A stretch of DNA of 64,000 bases, taken from positions 1,426,001 through 1,490,000 of the forward strand of contig NC_015388.1 of the NCBI RefSeq assembly GCF_000195295.1. The letters run 5' to 3'. A model generated the notes under the pieces. That model worked only from the letters and a program-made list of their open reading frames with translations. It had not been told where the DNA came from and did not search any database. How positions within the stretch are numbered: position 1 is the stretch's first letter; the number at the start of each line of letters is the position of its first letter. The stretch comes from Desulfobacca acetoxidans DSM 11109 (GTDB lineage: Bacteria; Desulfobacterota; Desulfobaccia; Desulfobaccales; Desulfobaccaceae). The position numbers were made by a program, and so were the translations under genes. This document shows positions 8,551 through 17,491 of this stretch, piece after piece.

Positions 8551-8844
8551 AATATAGAATAAGACAAACATCTGTCAAGCTTTTTTTTAAGGAAGCGTAG
8601 CCGGCAGCATGGCATCCAGACACAGCATGAAAAATTTCCATAGATCTGACATACGCAAAGCCGCCGCCCAACCTCGGTAAGAGATAGATTCTGCCTGTTC
8701 CGGTACGAATTTTATATAATAGGGGCTCAGAACCAGGATCATACCAATCCGCCAGGGGCGTCAGGCCCGCGGCTTTTTTAACTTCGTGTTTAGAGAAAGT
8801 TTTCCATTGACAAATTAGTTAAGATGATTCACCATATCGGTAAT
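8551..8844. promoter_or_regulatory. divergent intergenic region between the two regulators
   Basis: This roughly 290-bp region separates the leftward DtxR-type gene from the rightward MarR-type gene. A TTGACA box lies at 8807-8812, but no good -10 follows at the right distance, so I do not assign a promoter firmly. No coding potential is seen. Confidence 0.35.
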
Positions 8845-9321
8845 ATGGACACTAAGGCCGAATATATCGCCGACATGGGGCGGAAGCTTATGCGGATCCT
8901 CAACAAGCGGGCGCGCCTCGAGGCGTTGCGCATTCGTTTTGATGATGGTGTAGAACTCAATCCCAGAGAGATCCATACCATTCAGGCGATAGGTGAGCAT
9001 AGGCCAATCAACGTTACAGAGTTGGCAGCTTATTTCGGGGTTACCAAAAGTGCGGCTTCGCAGATCGTGTCGAAATTGGCAGAGAAGGGTTTCGTGGAAA
9101 AACAGCATACAGCCAACAATAATAAGGAGTTAGATTTATCCCTTACGGAATTGGGATGGCGGGCGTTTCAGGCTCATGAGCGTTTTCATGGGAAACACTT
9201 TGCCGAACTAGTCAATCGCTTGGGCGCCTTTTCCCTAGCTCAGATCGCCACCGCTTCGGTGATATTGGATGTCATTGAAGATATCGTAGAAGAACGCCTC
9301 GATCTTCTATCCAAGAAGTAA
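8845..9321 (+). CDS. MarR-family transcriptional regulator
   Basis: The 158-aa protein has the MarR layout: a helical N-terminus, a winged helix-turn-helix (INVTELAAYFGVTKSAASQ, then KLAEKGFVEK and the wing TANNNKELDLSLTELG), and a C-terminal helix for dimerisation. It is expected to bind DNA as a dimer and respond to a small ligand that is not predictable here. The start is uncertain: ATG at 8845 (MDTKAEYI) gives a normal length, while ATG at 8824 would add seven residues; neither has a strong ribosome binding site. It is divergent from the DtxR-type gene and has no obvious downstream partner. Confidence 0.85.
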   Translation: MDTKAEYIADMGRKLMRILNKRARLEALRIRFDDGVELNPREIHTIQAIGEHRPINVTELAAYFGVTKSAASQIVSKLAEKGFVEKQHTANNNKELDLSLTELGWRAFQAHERFHGKHFAELVNRLGAFSLAQIATASVILDVIEDIVEERLDLLSKK

Positions 9322-9879
9322 ATTTTTTGGATAGTAATTTAAGGTGCTTTACGTATTAGGATAAGATAGAAGAGGGATGGCGTGAAGCAAAGTTTTGGCG
9401 CATTCCATCAAAACTCACATCAATTTGATAAAAAAACTCTGCCTCTAAAGTCTCCTGCGCAATTCCTTGGGAAAATAAAGTTCTTCCTAACGGCCGAATA
9501 ATCCGCGGCGATATTTTTTAAAACCCTTCCGGAGACTATCAGTAAATCCCAATAATGTCCGGTTAGAAAATTGCATTAAGCAATAAAACTTGTGAAAAAA
9601 TTTCGAGAACTCGCATTTCTTGCTTGATGAAGTTAATTGTGTACATGTGAAGGATTTCTTAATATTCTTTAATACAAGTCCTCATGTTCGCAATAACATA
9701 ACGAAGCATGAAAGAATGATTGGTAGCATAGGCTTCCTGGCCTATGCATCAGCGTGCCGGCTGGAAAGCCTGCATCACCATCATTCATATAGGAAGTTAC
9801 GAAATGGCCTCACATCAGCAAGCCTCAGAGTAGCAGAAAAAAAGTGCCCTCCTGAACTGGATTATGGCAACCAGCCGAG
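9322..9879. other. non-coding stretch with small hairpins and a dispersed motif
   Basis: No gene is supported. At about 9682-9716 there is a copy of a motif seen elsewhere in the window (CATGTTC...ACGAAGCAT; compare 62448 and 62546). At 9725-9746 there is an inverted repeat (GCATAGGC...GCCTATGC), followed by AGGCTGGAAAGCCT. This looks like repeat-rich debris in front of the transposase remnant. Confidence 0.45.
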
Positions 9880-10250
9880 AATATTGATGATACCATTCCT
9901 CCTCTTCTGGGCCGAGGAAATAAACCTTTGAAATTGACTTTTGAACATCAACTTAAATCTCTCGTTGGCTTGTATTTAAAAGAGTACGATTCGACCTGGC
10001 ATCTCCTGCAATTTTTGGAAGAGGATGATTATGCACGTGAATTCATTGCTCCTGCCGATGGCATAAAAAGGAGTAGTTACTGTGAAGCTATCAATACCCG
10101 TGGTCTGGAACAACTCATCTACGTTTACGAAAAGCTGCATGAACAAACTACTCGAACCTTGCCCCTGGAATATCCTGAATTGGGCGATCTAGTTGCTATT
10201 GATGGCTCCTTGATTAACGCTGTGCTGTCCATGACGTCGGCTGACTAACG
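9880..10250 (+). pseudogene. IS4-like transposase, N-terminal remnant
   Basis: The reading frame from about 9880 encodes the N-terminal part of a DDE transposase: NIDDTIPPLLGRGNKPLK, then a conserved EEDDYAREFIAPADGI region and LVAIDGSLI, which carries the first catalytic aspartate. After the sequence VLSMTSAD the frame hits TAA where a Tyr codon (TAC) would be expected. Only scattered bases of the next codons survive, and the second Asp and the Glu are absent. No terminal inverted repeats were recognised. The element is dead. Confidence 0.7.
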
Positions 10251-10345
10251 CAGAGGACAAAAACGGGTATTTTGCAATGGCCTCTATACATATATATCAA
10301 AATATATTATATTTTCTGCTTGGGGAATTGGAGTACAGATTCATT

Positions 10346-11044
10346 ATGCTCGTTTTAGCCTTTGATACCAGCACTAGCCGCGGTGGCCTGGCCCTCATGC
10401 AGGGCGGGCGGCTGCTGGCGGAATATACCTTGGAAAGTCCGGCCTCGTATTTAAACCGTCTCCTGCCCGGCATTGACCGGCTGCTTCAAGACGCTGGCAG
10501 GTCGATTCAGGAGGTCAAGCTCATCGTGGTCAGCCGCGGACCGGGCAATTTTACCGGCCTGCGGCTGGGGCTCTCTGCCGCCAAAGGATTGGCCCTGGTC
10601 CTGGGATGCCCGGTTATTGCAGTAAATACCCTGGATGTCCTGGCCGCCAATTTTCCTTTTGCTTCTTTGCCCGTTTGCACGGTGATCGACGCCAAGAAGC
10701 ACGAAGTCTACGCCGGGATTTACTGTCAGGGGGGGGGCGGCCTGAATCTGGCCGGCGATTACCTCTTGCTTTCGCCTGCAGCATTGGCGGAGCGGATTAC
10801 CGAGCCGACGCTCATTACCGGTCCCGGTTTGGAGCGTTACGGCGTCCTGTGGCAGGAGCTTTTGGGGAACCTGGCCATCCTGCCGCCGCCGGAGCTGCGC
10901 TACATCCGGGCGGCGGTGCTGGCCCGCTTAGGCCTCCAGCAGTATGACGCCGGGTTAATTCCCAACCTGGAGAAGTTGACGCCCTTTTATCTCCGCCCTG
11001 CCGATGCCGAATTAAAAAGGCCGGCGTCTGCCGCAATGCCATAA
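10346..11044 (+). CDS. tsaB: tRNA threonylcarbamoyladenosine biosynthesis protein TsaB
   Basis: TsaB (YeaZ) is the scaffold partner of TsaD in making the universal t6A37 modification of ANN-decoding tRNAs. The 232-aa product starts with the ASKHA-fold opening LVLAFDTSTSRGGLALM and has the TsaB signature SRGPGNFTGLRLGLSAAKGLA (about residues 68-88). The ATG at 10346 is preferred because it starts the conserved first strand; the frame is open back to 10277. It sits 15 bp before livH and may be co-transcribed with the liv genes, though the functions are unrelated. Confidence 0.92.
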   Translation: MLVLAFDTSTSRGGLALMQGGRLLAEYTLESPASYLNRLLPGIDRLLQDAGRSIQEVKLIVVSRGPGNFTGLRLGLSAAKGLALVLGCPVIAVNTLDVLAANFPFASLPVCTVIDAKKHEVYAGIYCQGGGGLNLAGDYLLLSPAALAERITEPTLITGPGLERYGVLWQELLGNLAILPPPELRYIRAAVLARLGLQQYDAGLIPNLEKLTPFYLRPADAELKRPASAAMP

Positions 11045-11059
11045 TCGGGGGCGAAGAGC

Positions 11060-11956
11060 ATGACCGGTTCCGTCCTGTTACAGCAGCTTATCAACGGTGT
11101 CTCCCTCGGCAGCCTCTATGCCCTGATCGCTATCGGCTATACTATGGTGTATGGCGTCCTGCGGCTGATTAATTTCGCTCATGGCGATTTTTTGATGGTT
11201 GCCGCTTATCTCGGACTTTTCGGCCTTTCTCTCTTTTCCCTGCCCTGGCCGCTGGCTTTTGGGCTGGCCCTGATCCTCACCGGACTCATGGGGGCGATGT
11301 TGGAGCGGGGGGCCTATCGGCCCCTGCGCCGGGCGCCGCGGTTGTCTCTCTTGATTTCGGCCATCGGGGTCTCTTTCCTGTTGGAAAACCTGGTCCTGGT
11401 GTTCATTGGCGGACGGCCTCTGTCTTTTCCCACACCGGCTTTTTTTGGGGGGGCCTGGCGCTTTGGGGAACTCTATCTTCCCCGACTCAGTGTGTACATT
11501 CCACTGATCACCCTCATCGTCCTGGCCGGATTGTTTGTCCTGATCTACTCTACCCGCGTGGGCATGGCTCTGCGGGCCCTGGCCTTTGATTGGGAGACTA
11601 CCCAGATCATGGGTGTCAACGTCAATCGGCTCATTAGCCTGACCTTTATCCTGGGATCTACCCTGGCGGGGGTCGGTGGGTTATTGTGGGCCATGAAGTA
11701 TCCCCAGGTGAATCCTTTCCTGGGGATTCTTCCCGGTTTGAAGGCCTTTGTGGCGGCGGTGCTGGGAGGAATCGGCAGCCTGCCGGGGGCCGTCGTGGGG
11801 GGGGTGCTTTTGGGTCTCCTGGAGATTACCGTCGTGGCCGTCTTCCCTTCCTGGGCCGGATATCGGGATGCCCTGGCCTTCGGGCTGCTCATCGTGGTAT
11901 TGCTGGTGCGACCCACTGGTATCATGGGAGAGATTATGCTGGCGGAGAAGCTCTAA
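11060..11956 (+). CDS. livH: branched-chain amino acid ABC transporter permease LivH
   Basis: This is an inner-membrane permease of a HAAT-type ABC importer (Leu/Ile/Val or related substrates). The 298-aa protein has about eight hydrophobic segments and the LivH-type signatures GVSLGSLYALIAIGYTMVYG, RLINFAHGDFLM and, near the end, AVLGGIGSLPGAVVGG. It is followed without a gap by livM. Short hydrophobic amino acids, amides or urea are all transported by this family, so the substrate is open. Confidence 0.93.
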   Translation: MTGSVLLQQLINGVSLGSLYALIAIGYTMVYGVLRLINFAHGDFLMVAAYLGLFGLSLFSLPWPLAFGLALILTGLMGAMLERGAYRPLRRAPRLSLLISAIGVSFLLENLVLVFIGGRPLSFPTPAFFGGAWRFGELYLPRLSVYIPLITLIVLAGLFVLIYSTRVGMALRALAFDWETTQIMGVNVNRLISLTFILGSTLAGVGGLLWAMKYPQVNPFLGILPGLKAFVAAVLGGIGSLPGAVVGGVLLGLLEITVVAVFPSWAGYRDALAFGLLIVVLLVRPTGIMGEIMLAEKL

Positions 11957-12997
11957 ATGGGATCGAACCCACGGCGCCGCAATCTCTTCCTCACCTCTGG
12001 GACAGCCATCCTGTTGTTTCTGCTGCTGGCAGGAGCCCAGACCTGGGCCAACGATTATCACATCCGGATCTTGAACAACATTGCCATCTTTATTACCATG
12101 GCAGTGAGTTATAATCTGATCAACGGCGTCTGCGGCCAACTCCATCTGGGACCCAATGCCTTTGTCACTCTGGGGGCCTACACCGCCGCCCTACTGACCC
12201 TCAGTCCGGCGGAAAAACAGCTCTCTTTTCTGCTCAGCCCCCTCATCTGGCCGCTCAATCAGTTTTCCACCTCTTTTCCTGTCGCCCTGATGGCCGGGGG
12301 ACTGGTGGCGGTGGTCTTCGCCTTCCTGACCGGCTTTCCGGTGCTGCGGGTACGCGGTGATTATCTGGCTATCGTTACCCTGGGCTTTGGCGAAGTAGTG
12401 CGCGTTCTGGCCAATAACCTGCAGTCGGTCACCAATGGCCCCTTGGGACTCAAGGGTCTGCCGCCATTCACCAATCTGTGGTGGACCTGGGGAACGGCAG
12501 TCATGGCGCTGGTGGTGATCACCGGCATCATTCATTCGGGCTATGGGCGGGCCATGCAGGCTATTCGGGAGGATGAGACCGCCGCCCGAGCCATGGGGAT
12601 CGACCCTTTCCGCCACCTCCTGCTGGCCTTTTTGGTCAGCGCCTTTTTTTTGGGGGTGGCTGGCGGCCTGTTAGCCCACCTGATCACGACGATTTCACCA
12701 ACTTTATTCACCTTTTTTCTGACCTTTAATCTATTGATCATTATTGTCTTTGGCGGTCTGGGGAGTACTACCGGCGCAGTGCTGGCGGCGATAGTACTGA
12801 CCTGGGGCGGGGAGTGGCTGCGGGTAGTAGAAGAACCGATCCTGATCGGGTGTATACATCTGCCCGGTATTCCAGGCCTGCGGGCGGTAATATTCTCATT
12901 TCTGCTTCTGGTGATGATCCTCTTTTTCCGCCGGGGTCTGCTGGGGCGGCAGGAATTTTCCTGGAATTGGCTGCTAGGGCGTCTAAAAATTAAATAA
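11957..12997 (+). CDS. livM: branched-chain amino acid ABC transporter permease LivM
   Basis: This is the second permease subunit of the same importer. The 346-aa protein carries LivM signatures: YNLINGVCGQLHLG near the N-terminus, RVRGDYLAIVTLGFGEVVR, and the cytoplasmic coupling loop AIREDETAARAMGID, with about ten membrane segments. The ATG follows the livH stop codon immediately, so the two permeases are translationally coupled. A 220-bp gap with a dispersed repeat separates it from livG. Confidence 0.93.
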   Translation: MGSNPRRRNLFLTSGTAILLFLLLAGAQTWANDYHIRILNNIAIFITMAVSYNLINGVCGQLHLGPNAFVTLGAYTAALLTLSPAEKQLSFLLSPLIWPLNQFSTSFPVALMAGGLVAVVFAFLTGFPVLRVRGDYLAIVTLGFGEVVRVLANNLQSVTNGPLGLKGLPPFTNLWWTWGTAVMALVVITGIIHSGYGRAMQAIREDETAARAMGIDPFRHLLLAFLVSAFFLGVAGGLLAHLITTISPTLFTFFLTFNLLIIIVFGGLGSTTGAVLAAIVLTWGGEWLRVVEEPILIGCIHLPGIPGLRAVIFSFLLLVMILFFRRGLLGRQEFSWNWLLGRLKIK

Positions 12998-13004
12998 CTG
13001 GTCA

Positions 13005-13040
13005 AGAGGCGGGAGGCGCTGCGCTTTGCCGCCCTACGAC
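13005..13040 (-). repeat. dispersed GC-rich repeat, family C
   Basis: This intergenic element reads on the minus strand as GTAGGGCGGCAAAGCGCAGC followed by GCCTCCCGCC. Related copies occur at about 16306-16346 (minus), 29236-29276, 35824-35862 and 57630-57660. It interrupts the otherwise tight liv operon. Confidence 0.6.
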
Positions 13041-13217
13041 ACTGCAGCAGTTGAGGGGGTAATGGTCTAGAGGAGTATGGATGAGAATTACTTGGGGGAC
13101 GCAACAATCAGCCTCCCTGCACAGGTTATTTCCATGGTTGGCGGTCGTTTCGCCGATAATGAAAATTACGGAAGTTTTTAACCGGCAACCGGAAAGTTGA
13201 AACCGGAAACCTTACCA

Positions 13218-13988
13218 GTGTCTATTCTGGAGATCAAAGACCTGCAGATGCGCTTTGGCGGGCTGATGGCCCTGGCCGATTTCACCCTTAAGTTGCCGCC
13301 GGGGGAACTGCATGGCCTCATCGGTCCCAACGGTGCTGGCAAGACCACGGTTTTCAACCTTCTCAGCGGTTTTTACCGGCCTACCGCCGGGGAGATCATT
13401 TTCCAGGGTGCGTCGATCCTCGGTCTGCCGCCGCAGGTCGTAGTGCGACGGGGCATCGCCCGCACCTTCCAGAATATCAAGCTTTTTCAAGAACTTTCGG
13501 TACTGGACAACGTCCGGATAGCCTTTCACTGTCGCCGTCGGACTCATCTCTGGCAAGCGGTGCTGCGCCTCCCGTGTTTTCTGGCGGAAGAGAGGTCTTT
13601 CCGAGGTCAGTCCATGGAGGTCTTAACGGCATTACAATTAGCTGATGTTGCTGAAGATAAAGCTGGCCAGCTACCTTATGGCCGCCAGCGCCGCCTGGAA
13701 ATTGCCCGGGCCCTGGCGACGGCTCCCAAATTGCTGCTGTTGGATGAACCGGCGGCGGGGTTGAACCCCCATGAATCTGCCGAGCTCATGGGGCTCCTGC
13801 TTGATCTGCAGCAGCGTTATAACCTGTCCATTCTGTTGATTGAACACGACATGAAGTTTTTGATGCCTATCTGCCAACGGCTGACGGTGCTGGACCATGG
13901 TTTGATCATTGCTCAGGGTCCGCCAGCCGCGGTGCGGTCCGACCGGCGTGTCATTCAGGCCTATCTGGGGGAGGATGCGGGTGCTTGA
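13218..13988 (+). CDS. livG: branched-chain amino acid ABC transporter ATPase LivG
   Basis: This is an ATP-hydrolysing subunit of the importer. It has a Walker A (GPNGAGKTT), a Q-loop region (RTFQNIKLF), an ABC signature variant (LPYGRQRRLEIARAL) and a Walker B (LLLLDEPAAGLNP), with the switch histidine in LLIEHDM. No ATG is available at the N-terminus. GTG at 13218 gives the typical opening (M)SILEIKDLQMRFGG, while TTG at 13197 would add seven residues. Its 3' end overlaps livF by 14 bases. Confidence 0.92.
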   Translation: MSILEIKDLQMRFGGLMALADFTLKLPPGELHGLIGPNGAGKTTVFNLLSGFYRPTAGEIIFQGASILGLPPQVVVRRGIARTFQNIKLFQELSVLDNVRIAFHCRRRTHLWQAVLRLPCFLAEERSFRGQSMEVLTALQLADVAEDKAGQLPYGRQRRLEIARALATAPKLLLLDEPAAGLNPHESAELMGLLLDLQQRYNLSILLIEHDMKFLMPICQRLTVLDHGLIIAQGPPAAVRSDRRVIQAYLGEDAGA

Positions 13989-14682
13989 GATTGCCAACCT
14001 CTCTGTGGCTTACGGTCCTATTCCGGCCCTGGATAATGTCACCCTGGCGGTGGGCACCGGCCGGATTGTGGCTCTCATCGGGGCCAACGGGGCCGGTAAG
14101 TCAACGCTGATGCGGACCGTCAGCGGATTGCAGCGCCCGCAGGCGGGGACCATTCTCTTTGCCGGCCAATATATACAAGGGGCCGCGCCGCATGACATCG
14201 TGCGTCGGGGGGTGGCTCTCTGTCCGGAGGGACGACGCGTCTTTCCGCACCTGACGGTGAGGGAAAACCTCGTTTTAGGGGGATATCACCGTCCGAAGCG
14301 GGAGTTGGAGGGCGATTTAGTTAGGGTCTATCAGCTCTTTCCCCGCCTTGGGGAGCGCCTGAGGCAGAGGGCGGGGGGCCTGAGCGGCGGCGAACAACAG
14401 ATGCTGGCCTTGGGGCGGGCGCTGATGTCCCGTCCTCGACTACTGTTGTTGGATGAGCCTTCCCTCGGGTTGGCACCGCTCCTCGTGCAGGAAGTTTTTA
14501 AAATGCTGGCGCAGATTAACCGCGAGGGAACAACTATGCTGCTGGTAGAGCAGAACGCCGTGGCGGCCCTGCGTCTGGCCCACTATGGCTATCTGCTGGA
14601 GAACGGGCGCATTATCTTGGAGGGGCCGAGCAACCGCCTCCTGAATGACCCGATGGTGCAGGCTGCTTATCTGGGTGGTTAA
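13975..14682 (+). CDS. livF: branched-chain amino acid ABC transporter ATPase LivF
   Basis: This is the second ATPase of the importer, about 235 aa. It has a Walker A (GANGAGKST), a signature loop (LSGGEQQMLALGRAL) and a Walker B (LLLLDEPSLGLAP), and it ends with the family's usual PMVQAAYLGG. The start at 13975 has GGGGGAGG immediately upstream and overlaps livG, which indicates translational coupling. No livK/livJ binding-protein gene is in the window, so the complete importer must use one encoded elsewhere. Confidence 0.92.
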   Translation: MRVLEIANLSVAYGPIPALDNVTLAVGTGRIVALIGANGAGKSTLMRTVSGLQRPQAGTILFAGQYIQGAAPHDIVRRGVALCPEGRRVFPHLTVRENLVLGGYHRPKRELEGDLVRVYQLFPRLGERLRQRAGGLSGGEQQMLALGRALMSRPRLLLLDEPSLGLAPLLVQEVFKMLAQINREGTTMLLVEQNAVAALRLAHYGYLLENGRIILEGPSNRLLNDPMVQAAYLGG

Positions 14683-14762
14683 TCTCTGGTTCGAAATACT
14701 GAACAAGATGAGCCTCTTCCTGACCCTCTTCCCATAAGCTAATCATTACCCACAAATCAGGG

Positions 14763-14851
14763 TTATAGGGCGGGCCGTGCCCGCCGTCATCAAAGGCCTG
14801 CACTTGGAAATATCATCAAGAAGTTATAGGGCGAGCCGTGCCCGCCGTTAT
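14763..14851. repeat. two copies of a short GC-rich repeat
   Basis: The motif TTATAGGGCGGGCCGTGCCC, then GCCGT, occurs at 14763-14787 and, with one change, at 14824-14848. The second copy lies inside the 3' end of the phosphatase/YkgJ gene and encodes its last residues (ITAGTARPITS). This is one of several dispersed repeat families in the window. Confidence 0.7.
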
Positions 14852-15898
14852 CTGATGAAAGAAGATCTGGGCGAACCTGCCTGAGACCACCTCAAGTAAC
14901 AGAAAAGATAAGGGCTTGGCCTCGGGAAAGCAGGAGGTGAAGGCAAAATAGACCTGGCGGGAGAGATTGTCCAAGGCCTCAGACAGGCCACTCAGGAGAA
15001 CACCCTGTTTCTCGGGGGGCAGGTCGAAGAGCCGACAGGCCAGGGGGCGGTGCGGGAAGATCAGGCAGCGCTGGCGTTCGTTCAGCGGACATAAGAGGTT
15101 AGCTCTCGTGTAGGCCTCAGCCAACCGGTCATCGCCACAATCCTCCATCGTTGACTGCATCTCCTTGGCCATCCGCCTCGCTTCGGCGGCGCGGTGAACG
15201 GCATTCTGGCGCTCCACCCGACTCAAAGTGGCGTTGATCATGTGGTTGAGGTAGACCGCTTCAATAAACGGTACAACCACCGGGTTGTAACAGCAGGCTA
15301 TATGCTCCCGACCGCACCGGGAATGACAGTCTGCCTCAAGCAGATGACGGTCCACTTCTTGCGCGAGCCTCTCGTAGTCGGCAAAAAACGGGAAGAGATC
15401 CACCAAATGTTTGGTTTCCAGAGAAGGCTCGCGGATGGTCAGCGGCTTTTCTTTTTTGCCATACTTCCGGATAAACCACCACTGATCAAAATTCGCCGGT
15501 TTGGATTTCAGGCCTTTGAGTCTCTTGCCTGCCAGTTTGTGTCCCAGGCCTTTGCGGAGCAGAAAGGCATTTACTACCGTACCGGTGCGGCCGATGCCAA
15601 AGCGGCAGTGGATCAATACCTTTTTCCCTAAATAGAGGCACTCATCCAGCCAGTCCAGGGCTTTTTCCAGTTCTTGCAGGTCTGGCGTTTCTTCATCGGG
15701 GATAGGAAAATAATATACCTCAAATCCGGCATTGGCCTCAATCCAGTGCAGATCACAGAACTCGGCGCAGAGGTTCATGATGGCGCCGATGCCCTGCCCT
15801 TTAAGCTGTTCTAAGGCCTCGTACGACATAGGGGCCTGCCCCACGGCCAGGCTGTTGGTCACCCAATCAATCAGATACGGTTTTACGCTCATAGCCAT
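14816..15898 (-). CDS. dual-specificity phosphatase fused to YkgJ-like Cys domain
   Basis: The N-terminal half (about residues 5-150 of 360) is a cysteine-dependent phosphatase: the P-loop HCRFGIGRTG matches HCx5R(T/S)G with catalytic Cys and Arg, and an upstream IPDEETPD provides a plausible general-acid Asp. The C-terminal half has spaced cysteines (CHSRCGREHIACC, then LCPLNERQRCLIFPHRPLACRLF) typical of the YkgJ family of putative Zn/Fe-binding proteins. I see both in one continuous frame. ATG at 15898 is chosen; the frame extends back to a TTG at 15943 without a better ribosome site. The final 11 residues come from a dispersed repeat, so the ancestral stop was probably earlier. The substrate is unknown. 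Confidence 0.78.
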   Translation of the reverse strand: MAMSVKPYLIDWVTNSLAVGQAPMSYEALEQLKGQGIGAIMNLCAEFCDLHWIEANAGFEVYYFPIPDEETPDLQELEKALDWLDECLYLGKKVLIHCRFGIGRTGTVVNAFLLRKGLGHKLAGKRLKGLKSKPANFDQWWFIRKYGKKEKPLTIREPSLETKHLVDLFPFFADYERLAQEVDRHLLEADCHSRCGREHIACCYNPVVVPFIEAVYLNHMINATLSRVERQNAVHRAAEARRMAKEMQSTMEDCGDDRLAEAYTRANLLCPLNERQRCLIFPHRPLACRLFDLPPEKQGVLLSGLSEALDNLSRQVYFAFTSCFPEAKPLSFLLLEVVSGRFAQIFFHQITAGTARPITS

Positions 15899-16061
15899 AT
15901 GGTAAGTTGGAAAATAAGTTTCTGGTTTTCGGTTTCCGGCCAAAAATTAAGTTCTGCACTGGCGAGAGAATCATATCGTTTTGCCATGCAGCGGCTGTTT
16001 TATCAGAAGATCGGTAGCGCAGACCTCCGGGTCTACGCTAAGAGAAATCAGAGGCGTTTAT

Positions 16062-16253
16062 CTACTCCCAGTCGATGCAGTGGACCGGGCAGATGTCGAT
16101 GGCCTCCTGAATCTTTTCCTCCGACGCCCCTTCCGGATGCATGACCATGGCCCAACCGAGGGATTCGTTGAGGACGAAGACCCCTGGACAGACCTCGGCG
16201 CAGGCGCCGCAAAAAATGCAGTCTTCCTCGTGAATGACGGGTGTGCGAGACAT
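16062..16253 (-). CDS. single-cluster [4Fe-4S] ferredoxin
   Basis: This 63-aa protein is a small acidic electron carrier. It has CIFCGACAEVCPGVF near the N-terminus and CPVHCIDW at the C-terminus, the layout of Desulfovibrio-type monocluster ferredoxins: three ligands in CxxCxxC plus a distal Cys. Two further cysteines (in VCP and VHC) could form a disulfide. It is cytosolic and lacks a signal peptide. It is followed upstream on the same strand by a methyltransferase-like gene, with no evidence of functional linkage. The redox partner is unknown. Confidence 0.9.
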   Translation of the reverse strand: MSRTPVIHEEDCIFCGACAEVCPGVFVLNESLGWAMVMHPEGASEEKIQEAIDICPVHCIDWE

Positions 16254-16257
16254 ATTG

Positions 16258-17094
16258 TCATCTCTCTGACGCCATAATAGTTTGGGGCATCTTGTCGTGC
16301 AGATCCGAGAGGCGGGAGACGCTCTGTCTTCTCGCCCTACGATCTCTTATTTCTGCAATTTTCCTAAAAATCTGGCTGGCGGCGCCGAAAAACACCGTCA
16401 CGTCCTGGCGTTGGCGTCCCGAGCGTCCCACCCCGAAGCGGGACAGAAAAGGGGTCGAGCGATGCCGGAAGCGATGCCAATCTGCCGGATCGCCGGTGCA
16501 GCCGCCGCCCGCCTCTCCGATGAACACGACATACCGCACCGAGGCGCAATGACAGAAGGGAGCGATAGATTGGCCAGGCGGCGGCCAGGCAGACAATACC
16601 AGGTCCGGCCAAAAGGCCTCAACCTCGGCAAAGGCGTCTCCGGTCACTACCACAGGATGGCGCGGCAGGCCGCTCTCGAATTCTCCCTGGGCGCAATCGA
16701 TAGCCTGAAAGTCGATCCCCTGTCGGGATAACCACGGTGCTAAGACTGCTGCCAGGTAGCCCCGGCCGGCCCCGGCCTCCAGGACGCGCCGGACCCGCAA
16801 GAGCTGCACAAAACGGCAAAAGGTGCCAACCCATTCCCGCGAGGGGAAAAAATAAATTCCCGTCGTCTGGGACAGGGCAGTTAGGACTGTTTCTTCCTGT
16901 TCACCGGGTGGTGCCAGGCGGCGCCAGGTCTCCTCGGTCAACAGACAATCCCACGGGTCCACGCCTGATTCGGGGAGGCGGATGAGGGTGTGGGCGGTCT
17001 CTTGAAACCGGCGGCGCTCCCGCCAGGTAGCTTGGGCGGAGCACCATCGGGGGTCCAGAACACTCTGAACCGATGGCATCGGGACTGGTAGCAT
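16258..17094 (-). CDS. SAM-dependent methyltransferase-like protein
   Basis: The central part contains VRRVLEAGAGRGYLAAVLA, a class I methyltransferase motif I (SAM-binding glycine loop), followed by an acidic residue at the end of strand 2 (FQAIDCAQGEFE) and LVLSAWPPPG in the position of motif IV. The rest is not conserved enough for me to name a substrate. The frame extends to a TTG at 17121; ATG at 17094 is used here, though ATG at 17079 is also possible. The last residues (RRARRQSVSRLSD and beyond) are encoded by a dispersed family C repeat, so the C-terminus is likely extended beyond the ancestral stop. Confidence 0.68.
   Translation of the reverse strand: MLPVPMPSVQSVLDPRWCSAQATWRERRRFQETAHTLIRLPESGVDPWDCLLTEETWRRLAPPGEQEETVLTALSQTTGIYFFPSREWVGTFCRFVQLLRVRRVLEAGAGRGYLAAVLAPWLSRQGIDFQAIDCAQGEFESGLPRHPVVVTGDAFAEVEAFWPDLVLSAWPPPGQSIAPFCHCASVRYVVFIGEAGGGCTGDPADWHRFRHRSTPFLSRFGVGRSGRQRQDVTVFFGAASQIFRKIAEIRDRRARRQSVSRLSDLHDKMPQTIMASER
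16306..16346 (-). repeat. dispersed GC-rich repeat, family C, inside a gene end
   Basis: On the minus strand this reads CGTAGGGCGAGAAGACAGAG followed by CGTCTCCCGCCTCTC, a diverged copy of the repeat at 13005-13040. It lies within the 3' end of the methyltransferase-like gene and codes for part of its tail. Confidence 0.55.
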
Positions 17095-17206
17095 AGTTAA
17101 TTTTCGCGTCTGGTGGATCAAATCACAAAAGAAAAATTTTTTCCGGCAGAATATTTCTTTTTAGTCCCGAATGCTGTGTGCTGAGGAGAGACGTTTCATA
17201 CCTTCC

Positions 17207-17472
17207 CTGAGAATGCCTTCTTTGACAGGCCGCTCTCCTAGTTCATATCCCGTAGACGGCGGGCGCGGCCCGCCCTATTAAGTAAGTTGCCCGTAGACGG
17301 CGGGCGCGGCCGGCCCTATTAAGTAAATTGCCCGTAGACGGCGGGCGCGGCCCGCCCTATTGAGTAAATTGCCAGTAAAATATCGATAATGGGATAGGGC
17401 GGCCCATGGCCGCCGCTGATGTTTAACTACCACGGTTCTGTTTTCATATTTCGTGGTGTTCCTCAGAACATG
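17207..17472 (+). repeat. dispersed repeat family B with three tandem 41-bp units
   Basis: This intergenic element is shared with 29173-29406 and in part with 43161-43229. Its left end reads CTGAGAATGCCTTCTTTGAC. The middle is a palindromic GC-rich unit (GACGGCGGGCGCGGCCCGCC) repeated three times at a 41-bp period (17249-17371). The right end includes GATAATGGGATAGGGCGGCC and CATATTTCGTGGTGTTCCTC. There is no coding potential. The palindromic units resemble a REP-type or MITE-like element. Confidence 0.75.
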
Positions 17473-17491
17473 CCGATTTTTATAAAAATAG

